Shown here in pieces: positions 38,501 through 51,900 of a stretch of DNA of 64,000 bases. The notes under the pieces were generated by a model that was not told the DNA's origin, ran no database searches, and saw only the letters and a list, made by a program, of their open reading frames with translations. Both the position numbers and the translations under genes were made by a program. The DNA is from Echinometra lucunter (taxonomy: Eukaryota > Echinodermata > Echinoidea > Camarodonta > Echinometridae). The stretch spans positions 21,764,336 to 21,828,335 of the forward strand of contig CM057167.1 in NCBI GenBank assembly GCA_029962745.1, read 5' to 3'. Position 1 is the stretch's first letter. Every line of letters starts with the position of its first letter.

Positions 38501-40444
38501 AAGTACAGTACGATATCACAATCGCGGTATGCTGCGGAGTGAAACAAAATGGCGCCAGGAGTCACGTGACCATCAAATTCCGGTCCCCCTATGTCGCTAC
38601 TCTCTTTATGTAGGTACTCTAACTTAATCGAAGTAACACTGCCCTCATGTGACGAGGGTTTTTACTGTTAAGACTTGATAAGACAAGTAAATTTCAACGC
38701 AATACCATTATTCTTTCATATACATCTATCGGACGAAATATAATCATGAGTTTTTTCTTTACTTCAGTCAGTCTGACATTGGACGGAGAAACTACATGAC
38801 CGTATATTTTCTTTGATCATGTCTTTTTATCTAATGGGATGAATGTTCATAATTATTCGCAGAGAGATTTTGAAAAAGTATGGGATTTGTTAGGATAGTT
38901 TCTATCAGATATACTTACTGCTTGCAACTGCTGGAAATATACATTATACAGCATGGACGTAGATAGCGGGCGGGGGTTGGGGGGTTGGGGGATGCATCCC
39001 TCGACATTTAGAAGTGGAATTATATAATGTGTGTACAAAAATATGTATATAATGGGTCAATCATCCCCCCAGGTATGAGGACCTGTCTACGCTAATATTA
39101 TACAGTGATAAAAAACTTGAACGAACATCAGTATAAGATCAAACAGTCGATTGTAGAAAAATTATTGGTGACCATCTTGATTTTATTCTATACTAGAGGT
39201 TATATTACAACTTGAAGGAGAATTTGACCATATTAATATTTTTTGTTTTGTTTTACAGGACAAGCCACTGACTGGTGCCAACCAATGGAAATGTATCCGA
39301 CTCCTGCTGGTGAATCAATTCATTATCCATATTCCATTCTATCTGGGAGCTTATTACTACTGTGAACTCATCAATATGTCGTTCAGCTATGAGACTATGC
39401 CAGCATGGTAAGCATTTTGTTCTCAAAAGCATTTTGTTCTCAAATTTCCATTATCTTTAGATAAATTCCCATCGGCATTTGTGTTTCTTATTCTTCATCA
39501 AATTCACGGGTGATGTTCGTTATTCCTAAGGTTCATCATTCCGAAGGTTCGTTATTTCGAAACACGCAAATTGCGTATACCTAGAAGTTCGTTAGTCCGA
39601 AAATGAAAAAGGGTTCGTTAATCTGAACATTTTGTAGCGTTATTCCGAAGGTTCGTTAGTCCAAAAATAAAATAAGTTCGTTAATCCGAAAATTAAATAA
39701 GGTTCGTTAATCCGAAAATGAAATAAGGTTCGTTATTCCGAAGGTTCGATAGTCCGAAAATGAAATAAGGTTCGTTAGTCCGAAAATAACTAACGAACTA
39801 ACGAACCTTATTTCATTTTCGGACTAACATACCTTTCGGAATAACGAACCTTATGTCGTTTTCGGATTAACGAACCTTTTTTTCATTTTCGGACTAACGA
39901 ACTTATGTCAGTTTCGGACTAACGAACCTTCGGAATAACGAACTGTAACCAAATTTACAAGGTTGCATGTTTGAGTATTTACTTCCTTTTTTGCTTCTTG
40001 CACAAAATAATAAAAAAAAAGTAAATTTAGAGTGCCTATAATCGTCACGAAGAAGTGTCCGTCGTTGCATGTATCCAACACTCAGAAGCTAAAAGGTATT
40101 GTTCCGCAGAAATGCCTACATACCTCACCATTTCGTCATTTCGGCGCATGACGAGTATGGTTAAACGGGAGGGTAATTACAAAGAGTCGGAAGAAAGGGG
40201 GGGGGGTGGCCCCTTAGCAACGGATCTCACAACATTTTCTTTTGATTAAGATGCATTTTCATTCTTTGTTTCCATCTAGGTATGTTACTTTAGCTCAGTG
40301 TTTTGCTTGTCTAGTGATCGAGGACGCGTGGCATTACTTTAATCATCGCCTCCTGCATCATAAGAGTATCTACAAGTATATCCACAAAATGCATCATACC
40401 TGGCAGGTTGGTAATAATAATAGTAATAGTAATAATAATGATAC

Positions 40445-40477
<33 letters not shown>

Positions 40478-43400
40478 TGATCATATCAATGATAATAATA
40501 AAAATAATAACAATAATAAACAGGAAGCATATGGAGTAAAATATAAGAACATAATTATAATTTCAAATGTTACAATAAGCACAACGTACTCCGGTATACG
40601 ATGAAGTTTATTGTAAAACGTTTTCAGGTTTTGACAGGATGAGTAATAATCAGAATTAAGACAAACGTTTTTTAAAAAAAAAAAATCTTTTTACAAGGGT
40701 TCATTATTCAGAGAATTTTCTATCCTAAATAAGTTTTTTTTTTTTTTTTTTTTCCAATTTCAGTCTCCCTTCGGAATGGTAGCCGAGTACGCTCATCCAT
40801 TAGAGACTATGAGTAAGTATAATTTCATTTATGAATTAGTTACTTACAGTCATAACAAGGTATACAGAGTAGGCACTTCAGCAATTAAAAAAAAAATAAA
40901 ATCCTTATATTTTCATGCAAAATGTATCGCAAAAATATTGGATACGGAGATAATCTCCTTGACTCCTTATGCCGATAACAAAAGATTCATGCCAGGGCCC
41001 CGTTTCATAAAACTTGTTATCAATAACAAGTTGCGATAACTAATCGTTATAAGCTACTGAAATCCTCGCATCTGATTAGCTGAGAACAAATTTGTCATAG
41101 AAATTTGGCAGTTAGTAATGACAAGTTTTATGAAACGGGGCCAAGAGCTATGAATTTCGAGACTTAACCAAAAATCATCAAAGAAATACGTGCAGAATTC
41201 ACAAAATAACAATAAGACATATTGGATTTGAAATTCATTTTGAACATACAGAACAAAACATGTACATGAAACTCCCAATACGTACACAGAATCCGGGGAA
41301 ACTTACCAAGAGACCACCGACGTCCACTCCAGTTAGGATCGACTTTGTATTTCTGATAATTCTATACCACATGAGCTAAAAGAACTTGTCATGCGAGGCA
41401 CTGACGTAATGGGGGGGGGGGGGGGGGGGGGAGGGCAGCCCCCAAATAAAATTAAAACGTGGTTGATTTTAATTCGATATTAGTGATTTACAAATGTTGC
41501 TGAAATGACATTATTTTCCTGGTTTTTTCCTCACTTTTTTGTACCTCATATTTTTTTTCTACCCCCCAAGTTTTGCTCATTACGCCACTGATGCAAGGTT
41601 TCCAACTCCTAAATGATTTTGCTTGATCAGTTCTAGGTATGGGCACCATGTGGGGCATACTGATCTTCGGGAACCATCTCATCCTGCTCTGGGCTTGGAT
41701 GTGGGTACGACTGATCGAAACCATCGACGTCCACTCCGGATACGACGTCCCACTCAACCCCATGCACCTACTACCATTCTATGGAGGTATTTTGGATCAG
41801 TTTTGTTAAGAAATACAGTGGAACCTCGTTCTAAAGAACATGTTATAACAACTCTCATTATAACAAGGTTAATTTTTCCGGTCCCATTTCTTTGTATTTT
41901 ATTGTTTTGTTAGCCCTGATATAACAAGGTTTCGATATAAAGAGGTAATGTCTTTGGTTCATGCAGAGGAGTTAAACTTTGTTATATCGGGGTTCCCCAG
42001 TATTTTGCGGCGTTCTAAATAGTACTTTCCATGCTCTTGAGCATTACCATATTCCTCGTTCATCATGTTCATGATTTTCGACGCAAAAGACTATCAAAGA
42101 AGAAAATACAATTGTGTTCCTTTTTTCTACCGGAAATTATACTGTTTTTTTCATGCCGAGGACCTATTTTCAACATTAAGCAACAATCAAGGGAAGGGGG
42201 GGGGGGGCAAGCAATGGTCCTCTGCAAGCCCCCATTTGGAGATATTTCAGAGCATAAAAGGGGGTGGTTTCAAAACAAAACGTGGCGACAAACTTGTCAA
42301 TATAGACAGAGAAATGTCTTTCACACTAGAAAAAATACTGCCGTTAAATGGGGAATGAATAGTATTCTGACGAAGTTAAGACGATTGAGTTTTTACACCT
42401 TTCTTCCCCATAATAATTATCGAAGCTCCTGATGACAATCACAAAACATCATGTCTCAAATTAACTGCACTGATAAAATTACTTCTATTCTATATTACGA
42501 CAGGTGCTAAGTTCCATGACTTTCATCACATGAACTTCAATGGAAACTATTCCTCGACTTTCACCTGGTGGGACAAGATCTTTGGAACAGACATCCAATA
42601 CAAGGAATACTACAAGATGAAGGAAAAGGAGGCAAAGAAAGAATTATAGTGATCATGAAGTTTTCAGGACTACTTATTCCCGAATTCAGTAACGCAACGG
42701 GAAGAAATCGTTTTTGTTTCACGGTAAATTTGGAATTTGGAATAAAAATCTTAGGTACGCACTATGTACAGTATAGGATTATGAGATGAAGGGGAAGGAG
42801 GAGGAGGAGGAGGAGACAAAGAAAAACAAAAGTGACCATGATGACTTCATGATTAAAATTTCATTCTCAGAAAAATGAAGAAAGAAGTAAGAAGAAAAAA
42901 AAAAAAAACGTAATTCAATTGTTCCTATATACTGTCAGTCACACAAAGATCAGTAAGCTTATTGATCAAGAAGTTTTCCTGGATGATCACACGTTTATTC
43001 CCGATTCAAAGTCGCAACAAAGAGAAGAGAAAAAAATATTTCGTCCTTACAGTCATAAGAGATAGTGACGCCGTAGAAGAAAAAAACAAAACAAAAAGAA
43101 AAAACAACACAAGTTCACATAGAGTGATAAAGATGTTAAAAAGACGTCAGTCATGTTGTCCTTGCAGTCGTGTAGTGGAAACAATAATGCTTTAAAAACA
43201 ATGATCGCCTTCCACAAGAATAAACAATATATTTCGATAGTATTATGCAAGCAGTCATTAAAAAATGAGCTTGCTTTGTACAACGCTTTGTTGCACAAAA
43301 TGACATTGCTCTTTTGGAGAAAGATCGATTCCAGGATGTATAACACCCACCAGCAAAAGGACATGAAAGCTATTTTGTCACTGCAGCCATTAAATGTATA

Positions 43401-45889
43401 CGTAATATAAGTACAGTAATCATAAATAGTTTCTTCCCGGCATTTGAATATGTTCTTGCAGTCATTATAATTATGAAACAATAACAATCTGTGAGGTCTA
43501 AGCTAAGAAAAAGGATGTTGTATAACTAGGAGATATGAAAGAAAAGGAAAAATGTTTTGCAACCTCAAATTCGAATTTTATATCTTGTACTTCTTAACCC
43601 AATGAAGCCTTATAGACTGCATGAGAAAAACTTCAAACAGGCGAATAATTTTAGTAGATGGTATATTGGTGACCATGTACTATAGCTGTTCCAGACCACA
43701 GCCTTCTTCATGTTCTTCTTCTTTCGGGGTTATGTTCATCGGCAATGCATATTTGACTATTGTCGCCAATGACTTTACTTATCTCTCTCTCTATTAATGG
43801 ATATCATTTGAATACTTTCTATATTTGTTATCGTTTTATATTTTATCTTGTTTTTATTTTCTAGCTAAAATGAAATATGTCTCAAGCCACAATGAATTTA
43901 AATAGAGTTCTGCTGTAGTCTATGCCTGCAGACTAGTATAAAGTCACGATCGACTAAAGAATGTTCTACTGAATCGGTTGGAAATCATTTCAAATCACTT
44001 GTAAAAGCCTATCATGTGTAGGCCTAAACAATATAAATTCATAGCTCAATAACTAGTATGCAAAGAAAGTCAAAATTACTCTAAATCTATACAGAAAAGC
44101 AAACGATAATTATATGGAAAAGAATTAACACTCTGCATTTTTGAAATACGTCATTTTTATAATTCATATTATATGAATTGTCTCTGTGCAACATTAAAAA
44201 AGTATTAAACACTTTGTATTGTTTACGTGATTTAAAAACAAATGTAATACAATTATGCATAGATTGAACAGAAATTAAAATTTTCAATCAAAATGGTAAC
44301 ATGCCTGGCTTTTGTTCCTTATAACGTTGTAACAAAACCAGACTTTATTCAAAACAAAACAAATTTCTCCAAAAGTATAATGGATAATAATGATATTCAA
44401 TTGCATCATCATAATCAATTCAACAACAAGATAGCAACCACCACAAAAGAAATCGTAGACCATCGTAGGCAACTATTTACTGAAGGGGGAGGGGAGAGCT
44501 ATAATGCCGGGCATTATACAGACTGAGGCTATATGGTTCTCGATGTCTAGGAATATTAATCTACTGAAATATACTTATTTATTCATTTTTTTTTTTTTGG
44601 GGGGGGGGGGGCTATACCGGGGTAATGGAGGTATTGGTAAAGGACTATGCTTCTTGATGCCATGGGATTCATGACATATATTCAGCTTTAAGAAGAATAA
44701 AAAGTCATTTACTGTAACGTAAAATATCACACAGCCCTCGAGTCGACAAATCCCATGCCACTTCTCATGCACTTTCAAGCTATTCCGTTTTTTTGCTGAA
44801 TTTTCGGCTTCCACTTTGAAAACTTAACATTACATGCTGATGTAATGATGCCTTCAATGATGAAAGAAAAAACACAAAAAAGAAAACCAAACTGATATCA
44901 AAACCTATCGACCACACACACACACAAAAGAAAACAGTCTCATGTTTATCAGGAAATCATACCTATTCAACTCAGGCTCATCCTTTTGAAGGAAAAATAA
45001 AATTCACGAATACATAATTATTTTCCTTCACAGTGGAGTATGCACATAATAATGCTATACTAATTACTAAATACTCCACTGCATGTATACCCAAATGATG
45101 CGTGGTGGATTAATATCATTTCATAGTCGCTTTGGTGTATACGTATATGCTTGCAAACACTTTTATTACATACTGGCAATTGCTGAGGCAATTTCCCCGC
45201 AATACGGAGACGGTCCCTTATTAAACAGATCAGACACTAACCTCAGTTTACCCACCACCGCGACTCCGCTTGAGCCCGTTGCAGGCGATCCCTTTCACGA
45301 CCGCACACGCCAGTAACCTTTACCCGGGCATGCCGTATTCTCGCTCCTGATTGGTGCGTTCCTTACCGCTGAGCCTCACCACTGCAGGCCTTTGTGTTTC
45401 CGCTTTTGACTGCTGGTGCGGTTAGCATTATGTACCGTGAGAATATGCACGGTATATTTATGGAGCTTCAATGCGATATACACAGACAGCTGGAATGCCT
45501 GTATGCGATGCACGAACGATACACTCACACAGTTCAGTGTGCTGTTATTTGGACAGACTGTACACAACCGCTTCATTTCACACGGTCCTCTCCTGCTTGT
45601 TTTATGTTGTACATGTAAGTATAATCTCTCTCAATTCTTGAAATATATCATGTTGCTTGTGTGAAATAATATTAAAAATGAGAGGCCTAGTGTAGAGAGA
45701 GAGAAAGAGAGAGAGAGAGTGATAGAAAGAGGGAGAGAGAAAGTGAGCGGTTTACAGGCGGGATATGACTGAGATCCAACCTAGGTCTGTTTTATTTTTT
45801 ACGAAAATTGATTTCTGAACATGTGGCATGTGCTATCTAACGCTAGCTTTCTGAAATCGAGTTTCACAAGGCATTACAAATATATATAT

Positions 45890-45943
<54 letters not shown>

Positions 45944-48900
45944 TTATTAAGGATGATCATTGTAGAAGTTCATGGTTTCAAACGAATTTGCGGTATTATA
46001 TGCTCAGTCGGATTTGCCTACCGAGCGACCGCCAACGCCTGAACTCCCATCCTGGGGCCGCATATGCTTTATGCACAGGACGGCAGGGGTACACAATCAT
46101 GTGAGTGCACATACCGTACTCCGCGTGCGGAGTGCTCAAGATTATTTAGGCGATCGAAGATAACCCACGACTTCTTCTAACTTATCTTTGGATCCAGAGT
46201 ATGGGAAGATTATTATACGGATCAGAAATGGCGTACACATGCGTGTCCATGGGTTTTAAAAATACCCCCTAAACAGGTTTTATACTTCGATGAAAAAACA
46301 CCCCTTAACGAGGATTTTGCGTGGTTTCTCATGAAAGTAAACCCCCTAAACAGGTTTGATTGACATTATTAACCCCTAAACAGGTTTGTTTAAAATATGA
46401 CTCCCTAAACAAGATAAAACTAACCTGTAGACCAAAATTCAGGATAACCTTTTGCAAACTGACACATTCTTCACCTTTTGCTAACTGAAAATCCCTGAAA
46501 ATGTCCCAAAATGTTCCGTTCACATAACTGTTGCCGATATGGAAAATTTACCCCCTTAACGCGTTCGGCCACATTAATTAAAAGCACCCCTTTTTGTTGA
46601 AAGTCAGCGTTTTTAGGACCCCTTAACACGGAACGCGCGTTACGCGTTCTGCATAAAAAAAAAAGACCCCTTCTTACGCATTTTCTTGGACGCGCATGTG
46701 CACACCAATATATCTGAGTGGCCTCCAGTGGCTGAGTGGCTGATCCAGGCGGGGGCGTAAGAGGCGCCCCCCTGTTTTTTTTTAGAATCACACATTGAAC
46801 ATACATGTTGATAAGCTATAGGCCTAAATTGTCTGCGCCCCCTCAATTTCCAAATCCTGGATCCGCGGCTGCGAAAGAGCTAAATCATAGATTCCAAAAT
46901 GTTTAAAGACAATTTTAATACCTATGTATATAGCCCAGGGTCTCTTCTTTCAAGTGACACCAGAGAATCTGAAAATATCTGAAGTTTGAATGAGCATGAG
47001 CAACTTTGTGAAATGATGCAAAAATCAGACTTGAAGAACTGCCATTTCTTCTGGTCAATAACGGCAAAGTTGGGAGTGGTGTAGGCTTATTCATGATAGC
47101 ATACCGTTTGTTGTAGAATATGTTCTGGTATATATATATCATTAATATGCCATGCTTGACTCAGCAATTGAATGTTTTGTTTGGAAAAGTTACTTTTATG
47201 TGTTTTGACAGTAAATTTTCGGCTGACATGCTTTTAATGCCAGAAGAGAATATCTCCACGTATGGTCATGCAGAAAGATCAATCAATCAATCAATCAATC
47301 AGTCAATAGGTTAATCAATCAGCAAACACATAAATAAAAACCAGAAATTCGACCAACCAATCATACATTCATTCAGTCTTAAGGACAAGTGGGTTGACAC
47401 TGACAATGATTATAATTTTAGTATCGATAACGTAATAACGATAACAACAATGATAATATAATTAATAATAATAGTAGTAGTAGTAATGGCAGTGATAAAA
47501 GTAATAATAGTTAATAATCATATCATGGATTAGATAATATTGTGTATATTTCTTATAATGCTGTAAGATATAAAGAAAACAGAATTTGCTTTTAAATAAG
47601 TGTTACACAATGAATTTATTATGCTCTAGAATGTTCATGAAAAGTATTATTCATAATGCATGTATTTAATGTTTGAAAAAGTAAAACATTTTTGTATTAT
47701 TTATGAGTTGTTTTTCTGAGGTCACAAATTCATCACGATTTTCCTTTGAGACAGATAACATTTAATTCTCTAGGTTTGTTTTTTTTTCTTCAAAATTTGT
47801 TGATGATTTTCTTTTGATCTGGACTGAGTTGACGATTGGTATTTTATGCTTTGTTAATTGCTGTTTGCGATCAATCTTGTGGTTCCTTCATTTTTTGCTC
47901 GTTATGTTTGTTTCTTTTTTTACGATGTATTGTTAAAAAAATGTGCATGCTCTTCATGAAAAGCAGTGTTTTAACCCCCGACGATGCCACCCTGTGTAAT
48001 AAAGATTTAATAAACATATAAATAAAATAAAACTCAGCTGAATATCTGCAATTCGCAATTCATTATGCAAACTTCATGATCATGACGAAAAGGATGGAAG
48101 AAAGACCTGACAAAAACATGTACATATATGATTTTTCTATCTCTGAAGTAGCAGGAATTATCATGAAACTTAAGAAATCATTGCAGATTGAAGATATTCA
48201 ACTGTGGCAACTCACTCGAATTTTGGTCTGAATTAATGTGTATGATTATTTTTTTTCATTTATTACTGATTTACTGATTACTGAATGCCTGATCTTTCTG
48301 CATGATCGACCATGCCAGCTGAAATGTCAAAACTTTCAAAAAATAATTTCTCACAATAAAACATTCAAATGCTCACTCAAACGTGGCATGTTATATATCT
48401 CAGATCATATACCCACAAGAAAGAATGAACATAGATGAAATGTCATAAAGCCGTCAGAATATGACAATTTAGTTTGCTGTTTACACCACTCTCAACTTTG
48501 GATAATGATTAAAACGATAATTTCATTCAGCAAAGTATCGCCGTGTGAGGCAAACTCAAATGAATGTGATGAAATTGACCATCAGGAAATTTGGGTGAAA
48601 TTTGGACTAAAATTCACCCAAAATAAGCAAAGACAAACTTTAAATTGAAAATGAATTAAGAAGAGGAAGAGGAAAAAGGAGGAGAAGAAGAAGAGAAAGG
48701 CTAAACGAACCGCTATATCGACATCTATATGGGCCTCCACCATAGGGTTTTTATAGCCACAATTCCGATCTTAAGGACTTATAAACTGTAAATAAGATGT
48801 TAGTTTGTTACACCTGCACCTCACAAGGTGTCACTGCATTTTCAGTAACATATATATTTCTGTTTCTGATGGACCTTCGGATTATTCTCATGTGAAGTTA

Positions 48901-51900
48901 ATGACTATTCTTGAACCAAAAGAAAACCAGGACAAAGGAGATGGATACTGTTTGGAAAACATATCTCCACCTTGTGAGTTTGCCTAATGGCAGAGGCATA
49001 CGTACGTGTGTACTCTTTCAATGAAATTTTTAAAGCAATTTTCATCATATTCTACATGTATATGAAACATTACAATAGGCCCGAAGTCATCACAGTATAA
49101 CTGTTGGCCCTCCTAAACGGAAATTACTAATTGTAAGTGACTTAAGTGATGAACTTAAGAAAATGGCGCCACAATTTCAAAAGGTAGGATTTGTATTTGA
49201 ATCTAAGTTGGCCGTAAGTGTTGCCAAAAAATTGTGCTAGCAAAGAAAAAGCTTCTCAACTTTCAAACTTCCTTCTTAACTCAAGATATACCATGGAAAA
49301 TGTATTTGACACAACATACATTGTGTAATGTTGAGTTCACAAATATACAAGCAGCATCTTTAGAGACAATGGCGAAAATATGAAATTATATGAGTTGTCC
49401 TAAACCTGCCATTTTAAAGTAACATTGCCAATCGCCGTAGAAAGTAAACTGAGACTTTTCGAACTTTCATAACTTTCTCATTTCGTAACTGTTTCTGATG
49501 GAACTTTCTTTAGAACTGCTTCTCTCTATCCTCTCTTTTCATTAGAACTGATTTTCCGCAGGGTTTCATTCTTCTTTAACACATGTGTATGTTTGTGTTT
49601 TGTAGATTCATGAAGTCGCATCGGCAGAGTGTCTGATCAACTGTTTTGTGAAGAGCCTGAAACGATTGAACCGTTCCATCCATCCGGCATGTTCAAATCC
49701 GGTTTCCAGCCAGTGTGCGTTCTATACCAGGGTAACGACTCGTCCTTTGACGGGAGCTGTCAACTGGTATGTCGACATCAGATACAGGAGGAAAACTTCA
49801 GCCAAGGGGATAATGTGACGGTAACTATTTTTTTTTTCTTCTGCTTTCCACTTCTTTTCCCATTTCCGAACTAGGCTTCTTTTTTTCTTTGAAACACATT
49901 CACTCGTTCCTCCTCCTCCTCCTCCTCCTCCTAAACAACTCAACATAATTTCTATATTTTATTTTGAAAATTTCCTTATTTTTCTTCTTCCGATGACCGT
50001 GATACTGAATACTACAAAAACAATCAATTCATTCTTACTGCTCAAGCCCATGCATGACTATGTCAAATCACTTTGACTTTACTACACAAACTTCTTTTTA
50101 TATTTATTTATAACAGAGCTCCCTTCTTACACTTCTGAAACCCCTTTTAATTTTTTTCACAGGTGATCGATCTTGCTGAAACTGGAGGAGGTAGCAACAA
50201 TGGCAGAGATGGCCCCATATGCAGACAGGCTATTGTCATGGGACAGGAAATGGTGTCTACTATGCTTGGAACACTATTTCAAACCAAACAGTCTGAAGAA
50301 GTGGTATGTTACTTGCTAGTATACTCACTACACAGTATTCTGAACATGTCATTTTTTTTTTTAAAGTCATTACTTATCATGGTGGCATTATCGCAACATA
50401 GAACAATGCAAATGTGGAAACCTCAACTGTTGTGAAAAAGTCTTACTGATCATAGAACTAACTGATTTAGAGACATAATGGAGCTTTTGGTCAATGAGAA
50501 CTAAAAGCAACAATGTACATGTCTCAAATGCCCAAATTCACAAAAGAGCTTTATACAGGTGTATTTTAAAACATGGATTAAATTCAGACAGTGTAAACCG
50601 CGAATGTCTTAATGTCCAGCGGGTGGGTAGTAATGCGTTTTTATACTCTTACTTTGATTGATTGATTGATTGATTGATTGGCCTATGTGGCCTTTTATTT
50701 GCATCCACAATAAAAAACATAAAGTGTATAACAGGGTATTCATATATAAGATATAAAATCACATTACACAAAGGAAATGTAACAATAAAGATTACAAAGA
50801 ACAAGATACAACAAAGACAACTACATGTAAAAAGTATATGGATGCGGGGATCAGCAAAGGCTAAAGGTCTATCAAGGCTAATCCCTTAATTGTAAAAAAT
50901 TAAAAAACAAATTAACATGACAATAGGACAAACAGGCATGCATATGACAATCAGAATTATACATGACAAATGATAAAAGACTTATACTTCCTCTTAAAAA
51001 GAGACACCGATGGGCAAGACTCATTTTCTTTTTCAAACATGTTTATTCAAACTCATTTTATGTGTAAACCATGGCTATAGACCACAGTTTAAAATAAATC
51101 TCCTTCCTAAATGCCCTGGCAGGTGATACAACAATTCTAATCTTCTCTTCCATTGTGTTCTCAAGACTCAAACGAAAGACTACAGAGCAATAATGAATAA
51201 AAATTAAAAGGCAACTACATGTACTGTCATGTTGTGTTGCAGCACTCAGCCAAGAAGAGAAAGATTCCTGATGAACAAGAAGTCCAGAGGGATGACAAAT
51301 TTAGACAGGCAAGTATTTGGCAGTAGTAAACTCAATTTAAGAAAAAAAAGTTGGGGGGGGGGGGGGGGGGGCTAACATGGCATTAAGTTAAACATCAGGA
51401 TACTTGTGGTACAGCGAACATGAAAATACACAGGATTGCATCATTTTCATAAGTCATGACAGAAAGACTCGCATATATGTTTTTCCTGAAATTATTCCTG
51501 TAATATTTCATTTCATGCTAGCTTGTGTCTGAAGCTTCTTGATTACAGTGAGTACAGCCCTGTGATACAATAAAAAAATTTCAAATAATTTGACACTATT
51601 ATAATCTTTATTAAGCATCACAGAACAGTTGCACTAAGTGAATTTTTTTTTTTACCACTTGCTCTCAAGAGGTCATCTATATAAATTTGTCATTTGTTAA
51701 AGGAGAATGGAACCCAGGCATCAGTGTCTTTCCAGTGAATGAAGAAGAAAACAAGAATAAACAGTGAAAGTTTGAGCAAAATTGGACAATCCATTCCAGA
51801 GTTATGAATTTTGAAAGTTCAAGTAAATCCCTGTTATTGGGATCCTTGAGTTGGCAACTTTGCCAGCATCTGTGATGTCATCGTGGACAACCCTCCATTC

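Larger units (their letters stand above)
42750..49600. other. Gene-free part of the HACL1 intron between MSMO1 and the BEN gene
   Basis: AT-rich with scattered poly-G and TA tracts. A GC-richer stretch at 45180-45440 contains GATTGG and several CpGs and could be a promoter or a degraded element. The frame at 43053-43487 (-) is Phe/Leu/Cys-rich, matches nothing I know and overlaps open frames on the other strand, so I do not call it. Short AAT and AATC arrays lie near 47281-47310 and 47450-47510. Confidence 0.4.

Noticed and set aside
40242..40604. Extension of MSMO1 exon 4 into an Asn-rich tail
   Set aside because: The donor after TWQ and the continuation [12 protein letters not shown] in the next exon match the family exactly; the tail is a microsatellite.
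43053..43487. 144-residue - strand frame rich in Phe, Leu and Cys
   Set aside because: No recognisable family, overlapping open frames on + and AT-rich composition; most likely chance.
49606..49800. Alternative frame [21 protein letters not shown] in BEN exon 1
   Set aside because: Joining to exon 2 in this phase gives an immediate TGA; the other frame runs on in phase through all later exons.
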